42,059 nucleotides of DNA, taken from Bacillota bacterium. Its GTDB lineage: Bacteria > Bacillota > TC1. The translations under genes and the position numbers were made by a program. Shown here piece after piece: positions 1 through 8,461 of the stretch. Numbering within the stretch: position 1 is the first letter of the stretch; every line of letters starts with the position of its first letter. The notes beneath the pieces were generated by a model. That model ran no database searches and had not been told where the DNA came from. It saw only the letters and a list, made by a program, of their open reading frames with translations. The stretch lies in assembly GCA_024635955.1 (NCBI GenBank), contig JAGXHX010000045.1, forward strand, positions 1-42,059, in the 5' to 3' direction.

Positions 1-340
1 TTGCAGCACCCGCTAATCTTGTGCTAAAAGAAACCGATAGACTGGCTATAGGCCACCTTGATGGAATACCTGAATCTTCAAGTTTAAGCAAACAAATTAA
101 TTCAAATAAATCATCAGCCATCTGTTTGATGGAATATTTTTCTACATTTTCCCAGCCGGATTTCCCATGACCTCTACTGTCAAATACTAATATTTGATAA
201 TCATCTTTAAAATATTTTATCTGATTTAAGAAAAACGAACTATCCTCCATGTTGCCATGGAGGAATATCAAGGTCTTATTTTTTTTTAGACCATGAATTT
301 CATAATAAATATTAGTTCCATCAGATAATAGGATTTCCAT
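1..340 (-). CDS. alpha/beta hydrolase-like protein, N-terminal part (runs off window)
   Basis: Minus-strand frame open from ATG at 340 to window edge: MEILLSDGTNIYYEIHGLKKNKTLIFLHGNMEDSSFFLNQIKYFKDDYQILVFDSRGHGKSGWENVEKYSIKQMADDLFELINLLKL..., with oxyanion HGN and DSRGHGKS typical of the fold. Confidence 0.75.
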   Translation of the reverse strand, partial: MEILLSDGTNIYYEIHGLKKNKTLIFLHGNMEDSSFFLNQIKYFKDDYQILVFDSRGHGKSGWENVEKYSIKQMADDLFELICLLKLEDSGIPSRWPIASLSVSFSTRLAGAA

Positions 341-717
341 TAAAATACAATATCAACAATTTGATAAAGCTCGCAAACTTCACCAAAACCTTCAGATATT
401 TCATCTTGTTCAAAATCACATTCCTTCAAAAGTGATTTATCCATTTTAGTCAAGCCATCATAAAAAGCTATGGCAGTATTAAAATTCATGAGATTCATGT
501 CCTTATCTATTTCATAAAATAATAAATTTTCCGCATTATTAATTTCTCTTTTTTTCACCAATTCACCTAGTTCTTTATTAAGGTCATTATTTAAACCAAT
601 TTCCTGACTATTGAATATGATTATGCTATCTTGTCCATTAGTGTCTCTTAATATAAGCTTAGCCGCCATTTGTGTTAGCATTTCTATTTGATTCATTATA
701 TAGTCTTTTTTTATCAT
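340..717 (-). CDS. hypothetical protein (~125 aa, DUF6483-like by impression)
   Basis: ORF track; ATGA overlap with the upstream ung stop at 714-717. Confidence 0.6.
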   Translation of the reverse strand: MIKKDYIMNQIEMLTQMAAKLILRDTNGQDSIIIFNSQEIGLNNDLNKELGELVKKREINNAENLLFYEIDKDMNLMNFNTAIAFYDGLTKMDKSLLKECDFEQDEISEGFGEVCELYQIVDIVF

Positions 718-1382
718 AATTTACACCAATCAATCTCATTTTTCATATTTGCCCTTAAGTAACTATTCGCTTTCGAAAAATGTTTACATCCTAAAAAGCC
801 ATTATAGGCTGAAAGAGGACTAGGATGAACTGTCTCCAACACTAAATGTTTTTCATTTTGAATTAACTCTTTTTTATTTCTAGCATCTCTGCCCCAAAGC
901 ATAAAAACTTTAGGACTATCGTCTTTGTCTATATGTCTAATCACTTCATCAGTTAAAATTTCCCAACCATGTCCTTTATGGGAATTAGGCTTACACTCTT
1001 CTACTGTCAGGCAGGTATTCATTAAAAATACACCTTGTTTAGCCCATCCCAGCAAGTAGCCCATTTCTGGAATACTACAACCAATATCTGATTTCACTTC
1101 TTTAAAGATATTTACTAAAGATGGTGGTTTTTTTACGCCAGGCATAACTGAAAAAGCAAAGCCATGTGCCTGACCTGCTTGGTGATAAGGATCTTGTCCC
1201 AATATAACCACTTTTATATCTTTCAATGGTAACTCTTTAAAGATACTTAATATATTTTCTTTAGGTGGATATATATTATTTTCCAGATATTCTTTTTTCA
1301 AAAAGCTATCCAATTTTATATAATATTCCTTTTGACACTCATTCTTGAAAAATTCATCCCAACTATTACCTATATTAATCAT
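714..1382 (-). CDS. ung: uracil-DNA glycosylase, family 1
   Basis: Motifs VVILGQDPYHQAGQAHGFAFSV and HPSPLSAYNGFLGCKHFSKAN; start more likely at internal Met MINIGNSWDEFF. Confidence 0.95.
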   Translation of the reverse strand: MINIGNSWDEFFKNECQKEYYIKLDSFLKKEYLENNIYPPKENILSIFKELPLKDIKVVILGQDPYHQAGQAHGFAFSVMPGVKKPPSLVNIFKEVKSDIGCSIPEMGYLLGWAKQGVFLMNTCLTVEECKPNSHKGHGWEILTDEVIRHIDKDDSPKVFMLWGRDARNKKELIQNEKHLVLETVHPSPLSAYNGFLGCKHFSKANSYLRANMKNEIDWCKL

Positions 1383-1843
1383 AAATTTACTTTTTTCAAC
1401 CATTTATGAAATCTGTCAATTTCACCTTTTACCAAAGGTCCTTCATTACCAATTACAAAAAATGTTTCTGGTTCTAATAACATTCTGCCACCTGATTTTT
1501 TGATTATCTTAGCCATGTTAGAAACCGCATAACCAAATATTTTTACCATAAACTTTAAAAATTTCGCATTAATTAAATCAGGATTAACTCCAGTATCAAA
1601 TGCAATCCATTTGTATTTTTTTACATCGATTTTTTTTAGGAATTTACTTATTGCTTCAGTTGGTCTAAATGCTCTAGTAGGTGAACCTATGACAATTAAT
1701 TCTATCCCAGCTAAATCCTTGTCTATAAAATCAGAGATTTTTTTTATAGTCACATGATTTTTCTCTGATATGGAATCTTTAATTGCCAAAGCTATTCTTT
1801 CAGTATTACCAAAATAACTATCATAAATAACTAATATATTCAT
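1379..1843 (-). CDS. flavodoxin-like protein
   Basis: N-terminal MNILVIYDSYFGNTERIA FMN-binding pattern; GSPTRAFRPT. Confidence 0.85.
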   Translation of the reverse strand: MNILVIYDSYFGNTERIALAIKDSISEKNHVTIKKISDFIDKDLAGIELIVIGSPTRAFRPTEAISKFLKKIDVKKYKWIAFDTGVNPDLINAKFLKFMVKIFGYAVSNMAKIIKKSGGRMLLEPETFFVIGNEGPLVKGEIDRFHKWLKKVNL

Positions 1844-1851
1844 TTTACCTC

Positions 1852-2676
1852 CTAAAAAGCTATAACTAATCCTTTATTGTCTGCATACATAGAACTTAAT
1901 CCTCTTGTAGGTACAATCTTTATTATAATTGAACTGAAAGCTTCATTTAATGCTGATTGTAAGCTTTCTGCCATTTCATTATTATTGTTATGAGCAATTA
2001 CTAGTTTGAAATTATCATCTGCCTGTTTAGATTCTTTTACCATATTGACCATTTTCCCTATAATCTGTTTTTTACTTCTTCCATAATTATATAATTTTAT
2101 ATTCCCATCTACATCTGCACCCATTATTGGAGATACGTGGAAAGCTGTTATTATTTTCCCTGTTATTTTATTCAATCTGCCATTTTTCATCAGATTATCT
2201 AGATTTTCTAAAACAAAGTACGTTTTCATGTTTTTAACAAATTCTAATATATTTTCCTTAATCTCTTCATAACTAAGACCTTCTTTTATTTGATCAATTA
2301 ACTCATAAGCTATCAGTGCTTCAGCAGCTGAAGCGGATTTAGAATCGATAACTTCAACTCGCACACCTTCTTCTTCAGCCATATCTTTACCTAATATAGC
2401 ACTATTATAGCTTCCAGAGAGGTTAGAAGAAAGAGTTATGCAAAATGTTTTTTCATTATTTAAAAATGCCTCTTTGTATTCTCCAGGAGAAGGACAAGCA
2501 GATCTTGTACGTTCCTTATATAAATTCATTTTTTCATTAAAAGCTTTTATGTCAAGGGTATCATCATCAACAAAGCTTTCCTCACCAAGGTATAATGTTA
2601 ATGGTACTATTTTAATATCAAATTCTTTTTCTTCTTGTGCTGTAATATCACAGCAACTGTCAGCAACAATTTTCAT
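1852..2676 (-). CDS. DegV family (fatty-acid binding) protein
   Basis: MKIVADSCCDIT..., IVPLTLYLGEESFVDD, TRSACPSPGEY, LSSNLSGSYNSA. Confidence 0.95.
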   Translation of the reverse strand: MKIVADSCCDITAQEEKEFDIKIVPLTLYLGEESFVDDDTLDIKAFNEKMNLYKERTRSACPSPGEYKEAFLNNEKTFCITLSSNLSGSYNSAILGKDMAEEEGVRVEVIDSKSASAAEALIAYELIDQIKEGLSYEEIKENILEFVKNMKTYFVLENLDNLMKNGRLNKITGKIITAFHVSPIMGADVDGNIKLYNYGRSKKQIIGKMVNMVKESKQADDNFKLVIAHNNNNEMAESLQSALNEAFSSIIIKIVPTRGLSSMYADNKGLVIAF

Positions 2677-2705
2677 TTAATTCCTCCTTAGCATAAATAT
2701 ATATT

Positions 2706-2732
2706 ATCACAGAAAAGTGATTTTATCACTTT
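2706..2732. promoter_or_regulatory. Alternating half-sites ATCAC-N6-GTGAT-N3-ATCAC between divergent degV and ccdA
   Basis: Direct reading: atcac 2706-2710, gtgat 2717-2721, atcac 2725-2729; AAAGTGAT TTT ATCACTTT 2714-2732. Confidence 0.4.
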
Positions 2733-2785
2733 ATTTTAACATAGTAAAATGATATAATTTGCAAAATATTAGTTGGGAGGATCTC

Positions 2786-3457
2786 ATGAGTTATTTAATA
2801 ACCTTCATTGAAGGTATAGTCGTTTTCATTTCACCTTGTATGTTACCTATGTTACCTATCTATTTTTCATATATGATTGGACAAAAGGATGAAAATAAAA
2901 GCAAAACAACTCTGATAAATTCATTGGGATTCGTATTAGGTTTTACAATTATTTTTGTTACCTTAGGCGCACTAGCCGGAACACTTGGAAGTTTCTTAAT
3001 AATATATAAAACCCCATTAAATATTATATCTGGCTCATTTATTATATTGTTAGGTCTTAACTTCATTGGAGTCATAAAAATTCCATTTCTTAATAGATCT
3101 TTTAAAGTTAATATCAAGAGAAACGGTTCTGGTTTCTTACCTGCCACTTTGTTAGGAATAGTTTTTTCTATAGGCTGGACTCCTTGTGTTGGACCTCTTT
3201 TAAGTACAGCTCTTTTACAAGCTTCAAGTACAGGAAGCATATTCCATGGAATATTGCTTTTACTGACTTTCTCTTTAGGCTTGGGTGTTCCTTTTATTTT
3301 TAGTGCTTTGCTTATTGATAATTTGAAGAAAACTTTTGATTTTATAAAAAAACATTCTAAGATAATTAATCTAATCTCAGGATTGTTTCTTATATTAATT
3401 GGTATACTTATGATAACAGGATATTTCGGATATTTCTTATCACTAATGAGTTTTTAG
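2786..3457 (+). CDS. ccdA: cytochrome c biogenesis/thiol-disulfide transmembrane protein CcdA
   Basis: MSYLITFIEGIVVFISPCMLPMLPIYFSYM... GWTPCVGPLLSTAL; ORF start at 2759 probably upstream of the true start. Confidence 0.9.
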   Translation: MSYLITFIEGIVVFISPCMLPMLPIYFSYMIGQKDENKSKTTLINSLGFVLGFTIIFVTLGALAGTLGSFLIIYKTPLNIISGSFIILLGLNFIGVIKIPFLNRSFKVNIKRNGSGFLPATLLGIVFSIGWTPCVGPLLSTALLQASSTGSIFHGILLLLTFSLGLGVPFIFSALLIDNLKKTFDFIKKHSKIINLISGLFLILIGILMITGYFGYFLSLMSF

Positions 3458-3465
3458 GAGGAAAA

Positions 3466-4017
3466 ATGAATAATACAAAAAAAGGTATTCTAGGGATAAT
3501 AATTTTTATAGTTTTTATGTTAGTTGTATCCTTTATCTACCAAATTATTTCAAAAAATTATAATAATAGTGATCTAAATGGACAACAACAAAATGTAACA
3601 GGCCAGACAGCTAGTAATTTTGAAGTAAAAGATAGTTCAGGAAAGACTGTTTCCTTATCAGACTTTAAAGGTAAACCTGTCGTGGTAAATTTTTGGGCTT
3701 CATGGTGTCCACCATGTAAACAAGAAATGCCATTTTTTAATGAAGTCTATAAAGAAGTGGGATCTGATATTCAATTTATGATGGTTGATTTAGTTGATGG
3801 TAGTAGAGAAACTGAAAGTACAGCTAAGGCCTTTATTAAAGATAATGGATATGTTTTCCCAGTATTCTTTGATACTGACCAAAGTGCTGCAATAGCCTAT
3901 AGTATTTATTCTATTCCAACAACAATATTTATTGATAAGGATGGTAAAATAGTACAAACACATACAGGACCATTTACTAAAAGTGATTTGTTAGCTGAAA
4001 TAGATAAGATAAAATAA
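3466..4017 (+). CDS. TlpA/ResA-like membrane-anchored thioredoxin
   Basis: N-terminal TM; KPVVVNFWASWCPPCKQEMPFF; SIPTTIFIDKDGKI. Confidence 0.93.
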   Translation: MNNTKKGILGIIIFIVFMLVVSFIYQIISKNYNNSDLNGQQQNVTGQTASNFEVKDSSGKTVSLSDFKGKPVVVNFWASWCPPCKQEMPFFNEVYKEVGSDIQFMMVDLVDGSRETESTAKAFIKDNGYVFPVFFDTDQSAAIAYSIYSIPTTIFIDKDGKIVQTHTGPFTKSDLLAEIDKIK

Positions 4018-4067
4018 AATAAAAAGTTATAATAATAATAAAATGTACGAAAAAGAAGTGTAATTTT

Positions 4068-4111
4068 AAAAAAGAGACATAATAGAACTAATTCTTTTAT
4101 GTCTCTTTTTT
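4068..4111. terminator. Bidirectional intrinsic terminator between convergent tlpA-like and fur/znu operons
   Basis: Inverted repeat aaaaaagagacataa ... ttatgtctctttttt with A/T tracts on both sides. Confidence 0.85.
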
Positions 4112-4220
4112 CTATGCTCAATTACTTCTCCACTTGGTCCTTCAATGAAGAAAGTAATTAGATTATCACTTACTACATTAGTGTTTTTCATCAATAAATT
4201 TAATTTCTATTTAATACGCC

Positions 4221-4643
4221 CTACTTTTTTTCTTGGCATTTAGGACAATAACCATATATATCAAGATTATGTCCAACTAAATTATAGTTTGTTTTTTTGG
4301 CAAGATTTTTTTGATAATCCTTTAAAGGGCATGAATCTATCATAACTAGCGCCTTACATTTAAGACAATGAAGATAATGATGATGAACATTTTTATCAAG
4401 CTCAAAAAATATTCTTGCATCATCAGAAAAATTTACCTTTTTCACTATGCCAACTTCGGACATATTCTCTAAAGCTCTATATATAGTGGATAAATTTATT
4501 TCAATATCATTTTCATTAAGCTTGTCTTTTATTTCCAAAACATCAACAGGATGTTCAACTTTTTCTAAAACTTTGAGTATACCAGTTCTCTTTTTAGTTA
4601 TTTTCAAACCTTTGTCCTTTAATATATTCTTAATTTCCATCAC
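4221..4643 (-). CDS. Fur-family regulator (Zur/PerR-type, last gene of metal ABC operon)
   Basis: KGLKITKKRTGILKVLE, NLSTIYRALENM, HHHYLHCLKC, C-terminal YCPKC. Confidence 0.92.
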   Translation of the reverse strand: MMEIKNILKDKGLKITKKRTGILKVLEKVEHPVDVLEIKDKLNENDIEINLSTIYRALENMSEVGIVKKVNFSDDARIFFELDKNVHHHYLHCLKCKALVMIDSCPLKDYQKNLAKKTNYNLVGHNLDIYGYCPKCQEKK

Positions 4644-5459
4644 CTTATTTTTTTCCTTAATTTAATACTTGTTGCTATATATGTAGCTACATAAAATATT
4701 ACTGCAACTAGAACTATCATCGCTCCAGCAGCTGTATTTAAGGTATACGCTAGCCAGATACCCAAAAATATGAATAATACCCCAAATATTACTGACATAA
4801 TAACTCTAGTTCCCATTTTTTTAAACAGGAGTTTAGCATTAGCAGCTGGAGCTATTAAAATTGCCAGAGCCAATATTATTCCAACTATTCTAATTAAAAC
4901 TACTAGTCAATGCTATCATGATAAGTAATAAATACTCTAGAAGTACTACTCCAGTCCCTCTAATCCCTGAAAATTCTTCATCAAATAAATATGCTTTCCA
5001 GTTATTAAATAATGAAATAAATATTATGGATACAACTACAGCTACAACAAACATCATCATCAAATCCGCTTTTGTTACAGCAAGTATATTACCAAATAGA
5101 TAGGATGTTAGATTCGGAGGATATCCTGGCATAAGAGAAATAAAAATTACTCCCAAGGCCATTCCCAAAGACCAAAAAAGACCAATTACAATATCTGAAT
5201 CTGTACCACCTTTTCTTTTAATAAGACCTACAGAAACTGCAGATAATAAGGAAAAGCCCAAGGCTCCATATAAAGGTTCAATTCCGATTAGGTACCCAAG
5301 ACCAACTCCACCATAGGAAGCATGTGCAATTCCACCACTCATCATAATCATCTTTTTTTCCACTATAATAAACCCTATAACACCAGCAAGTACACTGGCT
5401 AATATACCTGCAATAAAAGCATTCTGTAAAAATTGATATTTAAATAAATCAGCTAACAT
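4640..5459 (-). pseudogene. Metal (Zn/Mn) ABC transporter permease, ZnuB/MntB-like, frameshifted
   Basis: Two ORFs (4890..5459 and 4640..4873) together make one ZnuB-like permease; frame switch within 4892-4907. Confidence 0.9.
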
Positions 5460-6219
5460 TATTATCCTCCTGATGTTCTTTTAAAACTCTATGTGGAACT
5501 CCATGAGCAACTAGTTCAACTTGACATCCATATAAACTATTAACTACTTCCTCACTCAATTCTGGATCCCCATGATAAACTAATCTAACATTTAGACAGG
5601 CTAATTCTTTAACGTTTGAAGATATGGCCACCACGTTATGAGTGACCATCATTATTGTTATTTCCTTATTCAAATCACCTAGTAGATTATAAATATCCTG
5701 ACTTGACTTAACATCAACACTAGCAGTTGGTTCGTCTAGAATTAATAGTTTAGGCTCAGTCATCAAGGCTCTGGCTATAAGCATTTTCTGAAATTCTCCA
5801 CCAGATAATTGAGATATATTTCTGTCTGCAAGCTTTTCTAAGCCAACTTTCTTCAGTAATTGTTCAGCTTTTATCCTTTGGTCTTCAGAAAACTTATGAA
5901 AAAAGCTCAGACCTTTATTTAATGCTCCTAAAAGAACTACTTCAATTACAGTTATAGGAAAGTTCTTATCAACAGTGGAAAATTGCGGTACATATCCAAT
6001 TAAATGTCGATTTTTCTTGTTACTTCCACCGAGTATGCTGATTTTGCCACTTTCAATAGGTACTAAACCTAAAACAGCTTTTAACAAGGTAGATTTACCT
6101 CCACCATTAGGTCCCATAATTGCTAAAAAGTCTTTTTCTCTAACTATAAGATTGATTTTTTCTAAAGCTTGTAATTGTCCATAATATACATTTAGATCTT
6201 TTATTTCCACTATATTCAT
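5449..6219 (-). CDS. Metal (Zn/Mn) ABC transporter ATP-binding protein
   Basis: GPNGGGKSTLLKAVLGL Walker A, LSGGEFQKMLIARAL signature, LLILDEPTASVD. Confidence 0.95.
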   Translation of the reverse strand: MNIVEIKDLNVYYGQLQALEKINLIVREKDFLAIMGPNGGGKSTLLKAVLGLVPIESGKISILGGSNKKNRHLIGYVPQFSTVDKNFPITVIEVVLLGALNKGLSFFHKFSEDQRIKAEQLLKKVGLEKLADRNISQLSGGEFQKMLIARALMTEPKLLILDEPTASVDVKSSQDIYNLLGDLNKEITIMMVTHNVVAISSNVKELACLNVRLVYHGDPELSEEVVNSLYGCQVELVAHGVPHRVLKEHQEDNNVS

Positions 6220-7106
6220 TGGAGCAACCCTTCTATTTGTTTGGCAATATTTTCCATTGAACCAATATAATCTTTTGATAGCACTTCAACAACAATAACC
6301 TTACCGCCAATTTCTTCTGCAAATGCCTCTACTTGTTTCGCAGATATTTCTTCGGTTGTAATTATACCCTTAATATTTTTAATTTTCGCCAGGTCTATTA
6401 ATTCTCCTATGTGTCTTGGGTCAGCTTCTTTTCCTTCTTCTTCAAAGGCCAGCATGTCCAATCCATAATCATCTGCAAAATAACCAAGTGCAGGATGATA
6501 AATCAGGAAGGTTTTTTGTTTTTTATCTTTTAATATATTTTGTATCTCCATATCCATATTCTCTATTTTTTTTATGTACTCTTCTTTATTTTTTAAATAT
6601 ACCTCTTTATTAGCTGGATCCTCGTTAATCAAAGTTTCAGCTATTTTTTCTACCATGAGGATAACACGTTTAGGAGATAGCCAGATATGGTGATCTCTGC
6701 TACCAGGTGCAAAATATCTATCTTCATATTTTAATCTTACAGCTGCAGCAAGGTCTATTGTTTTAAAATTGCCGTCAGTTGGTATATTTTTACCATTTTC
6801 AACTGGTAGTTCCATAGCAAAAAATATCTCTGAATCTTTGAATTTTTCAATTTCTAAGGGACTTGCTTCAAAAGTTTCAGGACTTCCACCTTTTGGGACA
6901 AGTGTTGTAATATCAACTAAATCACCCGCCACACCTTCTACAAAAGCTTTTTCCACCTCTATGGTCACAGCAACTTTCAACTTATTATCATCAACAATAG
7001 TTTGATTGCTACATGATGTTAATACCACTATAAATGATACTAACATCATGATTATCATTATTATCATTATTACATTGATTTTACTCGTCTTCTTACTCAT
7101 CTTCAT
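6216..7106 (-). CDS. Metal ABC transporter substrate-binding lipoprotein (ZnuA/TroA cluster A-I)
   Basis: Lipobox VLTSCSN; TTLVPKGGSPETFEASP; DHHIWLSPK; YHPALGYFADDYGL; TTEEISAKQ. Confidence 0.93.
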   Translation of the reverse strand: MKMSKKTSKINVIMIIMIIMMLVSFIVVLTSCSNQTIVDDNKLKVAVTIEVEKAFVEGVAGDLVDITTLVPKGGSPETFEASPLEIEKFKDSEIFFAMELPVENGKNIPTDGNFKTIDLAAAVRLKYEDRYFAPGSRDHHIWLSPKRVILMVEKIAETLINEDPANKEVYLKNKEEYIKKIENMDMEIQNILKDKKQKTFLIYHPALGYFADDYGLDMLAFEEEGKEADPRHIGELIDLAKIKNIKGIITTEEISAKQVEAFAEEIGGKVIVVEVLSKDYIGSMENIAKQIEGLLQ

Positions 7107-7123
7107 TTATTCTCCAAAAAAAA

Positions 7124-7162
7124 AATTATTAATGCAAACTACTTGCGTTTGCATTAATAATT
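7124..7162 (-). promoter_or_regulatory. 16-bp perfect dyad: terminator hairpin for mrp and candidate operator of the metal-uptake operon
   Basis: aattattaatgcaaac-N7-gtttgcattaataatt; on the minus strand followed by T9 then GGAG; preceded by TTGCAA-N18-TATAAT (7184-7189, 7160-7165). Confidence 0.7.
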
Positions 7163-7178
7163 ATATACCTATTAATAT

Positions 7179-8018
7179 TTAAATTGCAACTACCATATCT
7201 GCAGCTTCTTTCAGATTATCTATAGGATAATCTTCTATGGTTCCACTACCAATATTTTCTGCAAGTAAGGGATCAATTGGTATTTTCCCGATAATTTCTA
7301 AATCATATTTTTCAGCAATTTCATCTATGTGACTATTGCCGAATATTTTGTAATCCTTACCATTATCAGGACATTTAAAATAGCTCATGTTTTCAATTAA
7401 CCCAATTATTGGTATATTCATCATTTGTGCCATTTTTACTGCCTTAGACACAATCATGGATACTAGTTCCTGAGGTGATGTGACAATAATGATTCCATCA
7501 ATTTTTATTGATTGGAATATTGTCAGTGATACATCTCCTGTTCCTGGTGGCATGTCTATGAACATATAGTCAATATCTTCCCATATCACTTCTTGCCAGA
7601 ACTGGGTAACAGTTCCTGTTACGATTGGACCTCTCCACAATACTGGGTCTTGTTCATTTTCTAAAAAAAGATTTATACTGATTAAATCTATACCTGTTTT
7701 ACTTTTTGCAGGAATTACTCCATCTTCATTAGTTGTTATAGGTCCAGTTACTCCAAATGATCTAGGAATTGAAGGACCAGTTATATCAGCATCCAAGATG
7801 GCTGTTTTAAATCCTCTTCTGTTCATTTCTATTGCCATAAGTGAGGTTACAAGTGACTTGCCAACTCCACCTTTTCCGCTTACTACTCCTATCACTTTCC
7901 CTATTTTACTTTTAGGGTGTGGTTGTTTTTTTAAATCTTCCGGTTCTTTTTTACTGTCACAGCCGTCTCCACAGCTATCACATGATTTTTCACAATTTTC
8001 GCTCATTATTTCCTCCAT
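7179..8018 (-). CDS. mrp: Mrp/NBP35 family P-loop ATPase (Fe-S cluster carrier)
   Basis: GVVSGKGGVGKSLVTSLMA, FIDMPPGTGDVSLT, N-terminal Cys-rich CEKSCDSCGDGC. Confidence 0.93.
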   Translation of the reverse strand: MEEIMSENCEKSCDSCGDGCDSKKEPEDLKKQPHPKSKIGKVIGVVSGKGGVGKSLVTSLMAIEMNRRGFKTAILDADITGPSIPRSFGVTGPITTNEDGVIPAKSKTGIDLISINLFLENEQDPVLWRGPIVTGTVTQFWQEVIWEDIDYMFIDMPPGTGDVSLTIFQSIKIDGIIIVTSPQELVSMIVSKAVKMAQMMNIPIIGLIENMSYFKCPDNGKDYKIFGNSHIDEIAEKYDLEIIGKIPIDPLLAENIGSGTIEDYPIDNLKEAADMVVAI

Positions 8019-8149
8019 TTAATATATGTCATCATTTATTTAAAATTTCATAGTTTCTAATACTACAAAATTATATTATCATAATTCCAACAAACTTTGT
8101 AGTAATTCAATATATTTTTGTTAATATTTCTAAACATTTTGCTATAAAT

Positions 8150-8163
8150 GTATCTTGAGATAC
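8150..8163. promoter_or_regulatory. Palindrome GTATCTTGAGATAC, CRP/FNR-type site candidate
   Basis: Perfect 6-2-6 dyad upstream of putative promoter TTGCAA-N16-TATTAT (8172-8199) for the DUF1858-DUF438 pair. Confidence 0.4.
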
Positions 8164-8220
8164 GGAAAACATTGCAATATTCTGTTATTATTGTATTATC
8201 AAACATAAGAGGTGAACCTA

Positions 8221-8445
8221 ATGGAAAAACAAATAGATTTAAAGAAATCAGTTTATGAATTAGTTAAAGCATATCCAGAGTTGAAAAGCCTACTAGTTGA
8301 GTTGGGATTCAAGGATATTGTACTTCCTGGGATGTTGGAAACAGCAGGTAGAATTATGACTTTGGAAAAAGGTGCAAAGATGAAACAGTATGAAATAAGT
8401 AAAATAATAAAAAAATTAGAGGACAATGGCTACAAGGTAGTCTAG
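8221..8445 (+). CDS. DUF1858 domain protein
   Basis: MEKQIDLKKSVYELVKAYPELKSLLVELGFKDI...MLETAGRIMTLEKGAKM; RBS aagaggtg upstream. Confidence 0.85.
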   Translation: MEKQIDLKKSVYELVKAYPELKSLLVELGFKDIVLPGMLETAGRIMTLEKGAKMKQYEISKIIKKLEDNGYKVV

Positions 8446-8461
8446 GAAGGTAGTGATATTT

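Noticed and set aside
2860-3240. 126-aa ORF antisense to ccdA
   Set aside because: Overlaps the strong CcdA coding frame, no recognisable domain
7040-7080. ATTATC-rich low-complexity tract at the start of the binding-protein gene
   Set aside because: Explained by a Met/Ile-rich signal peptide in AT-rich DNA
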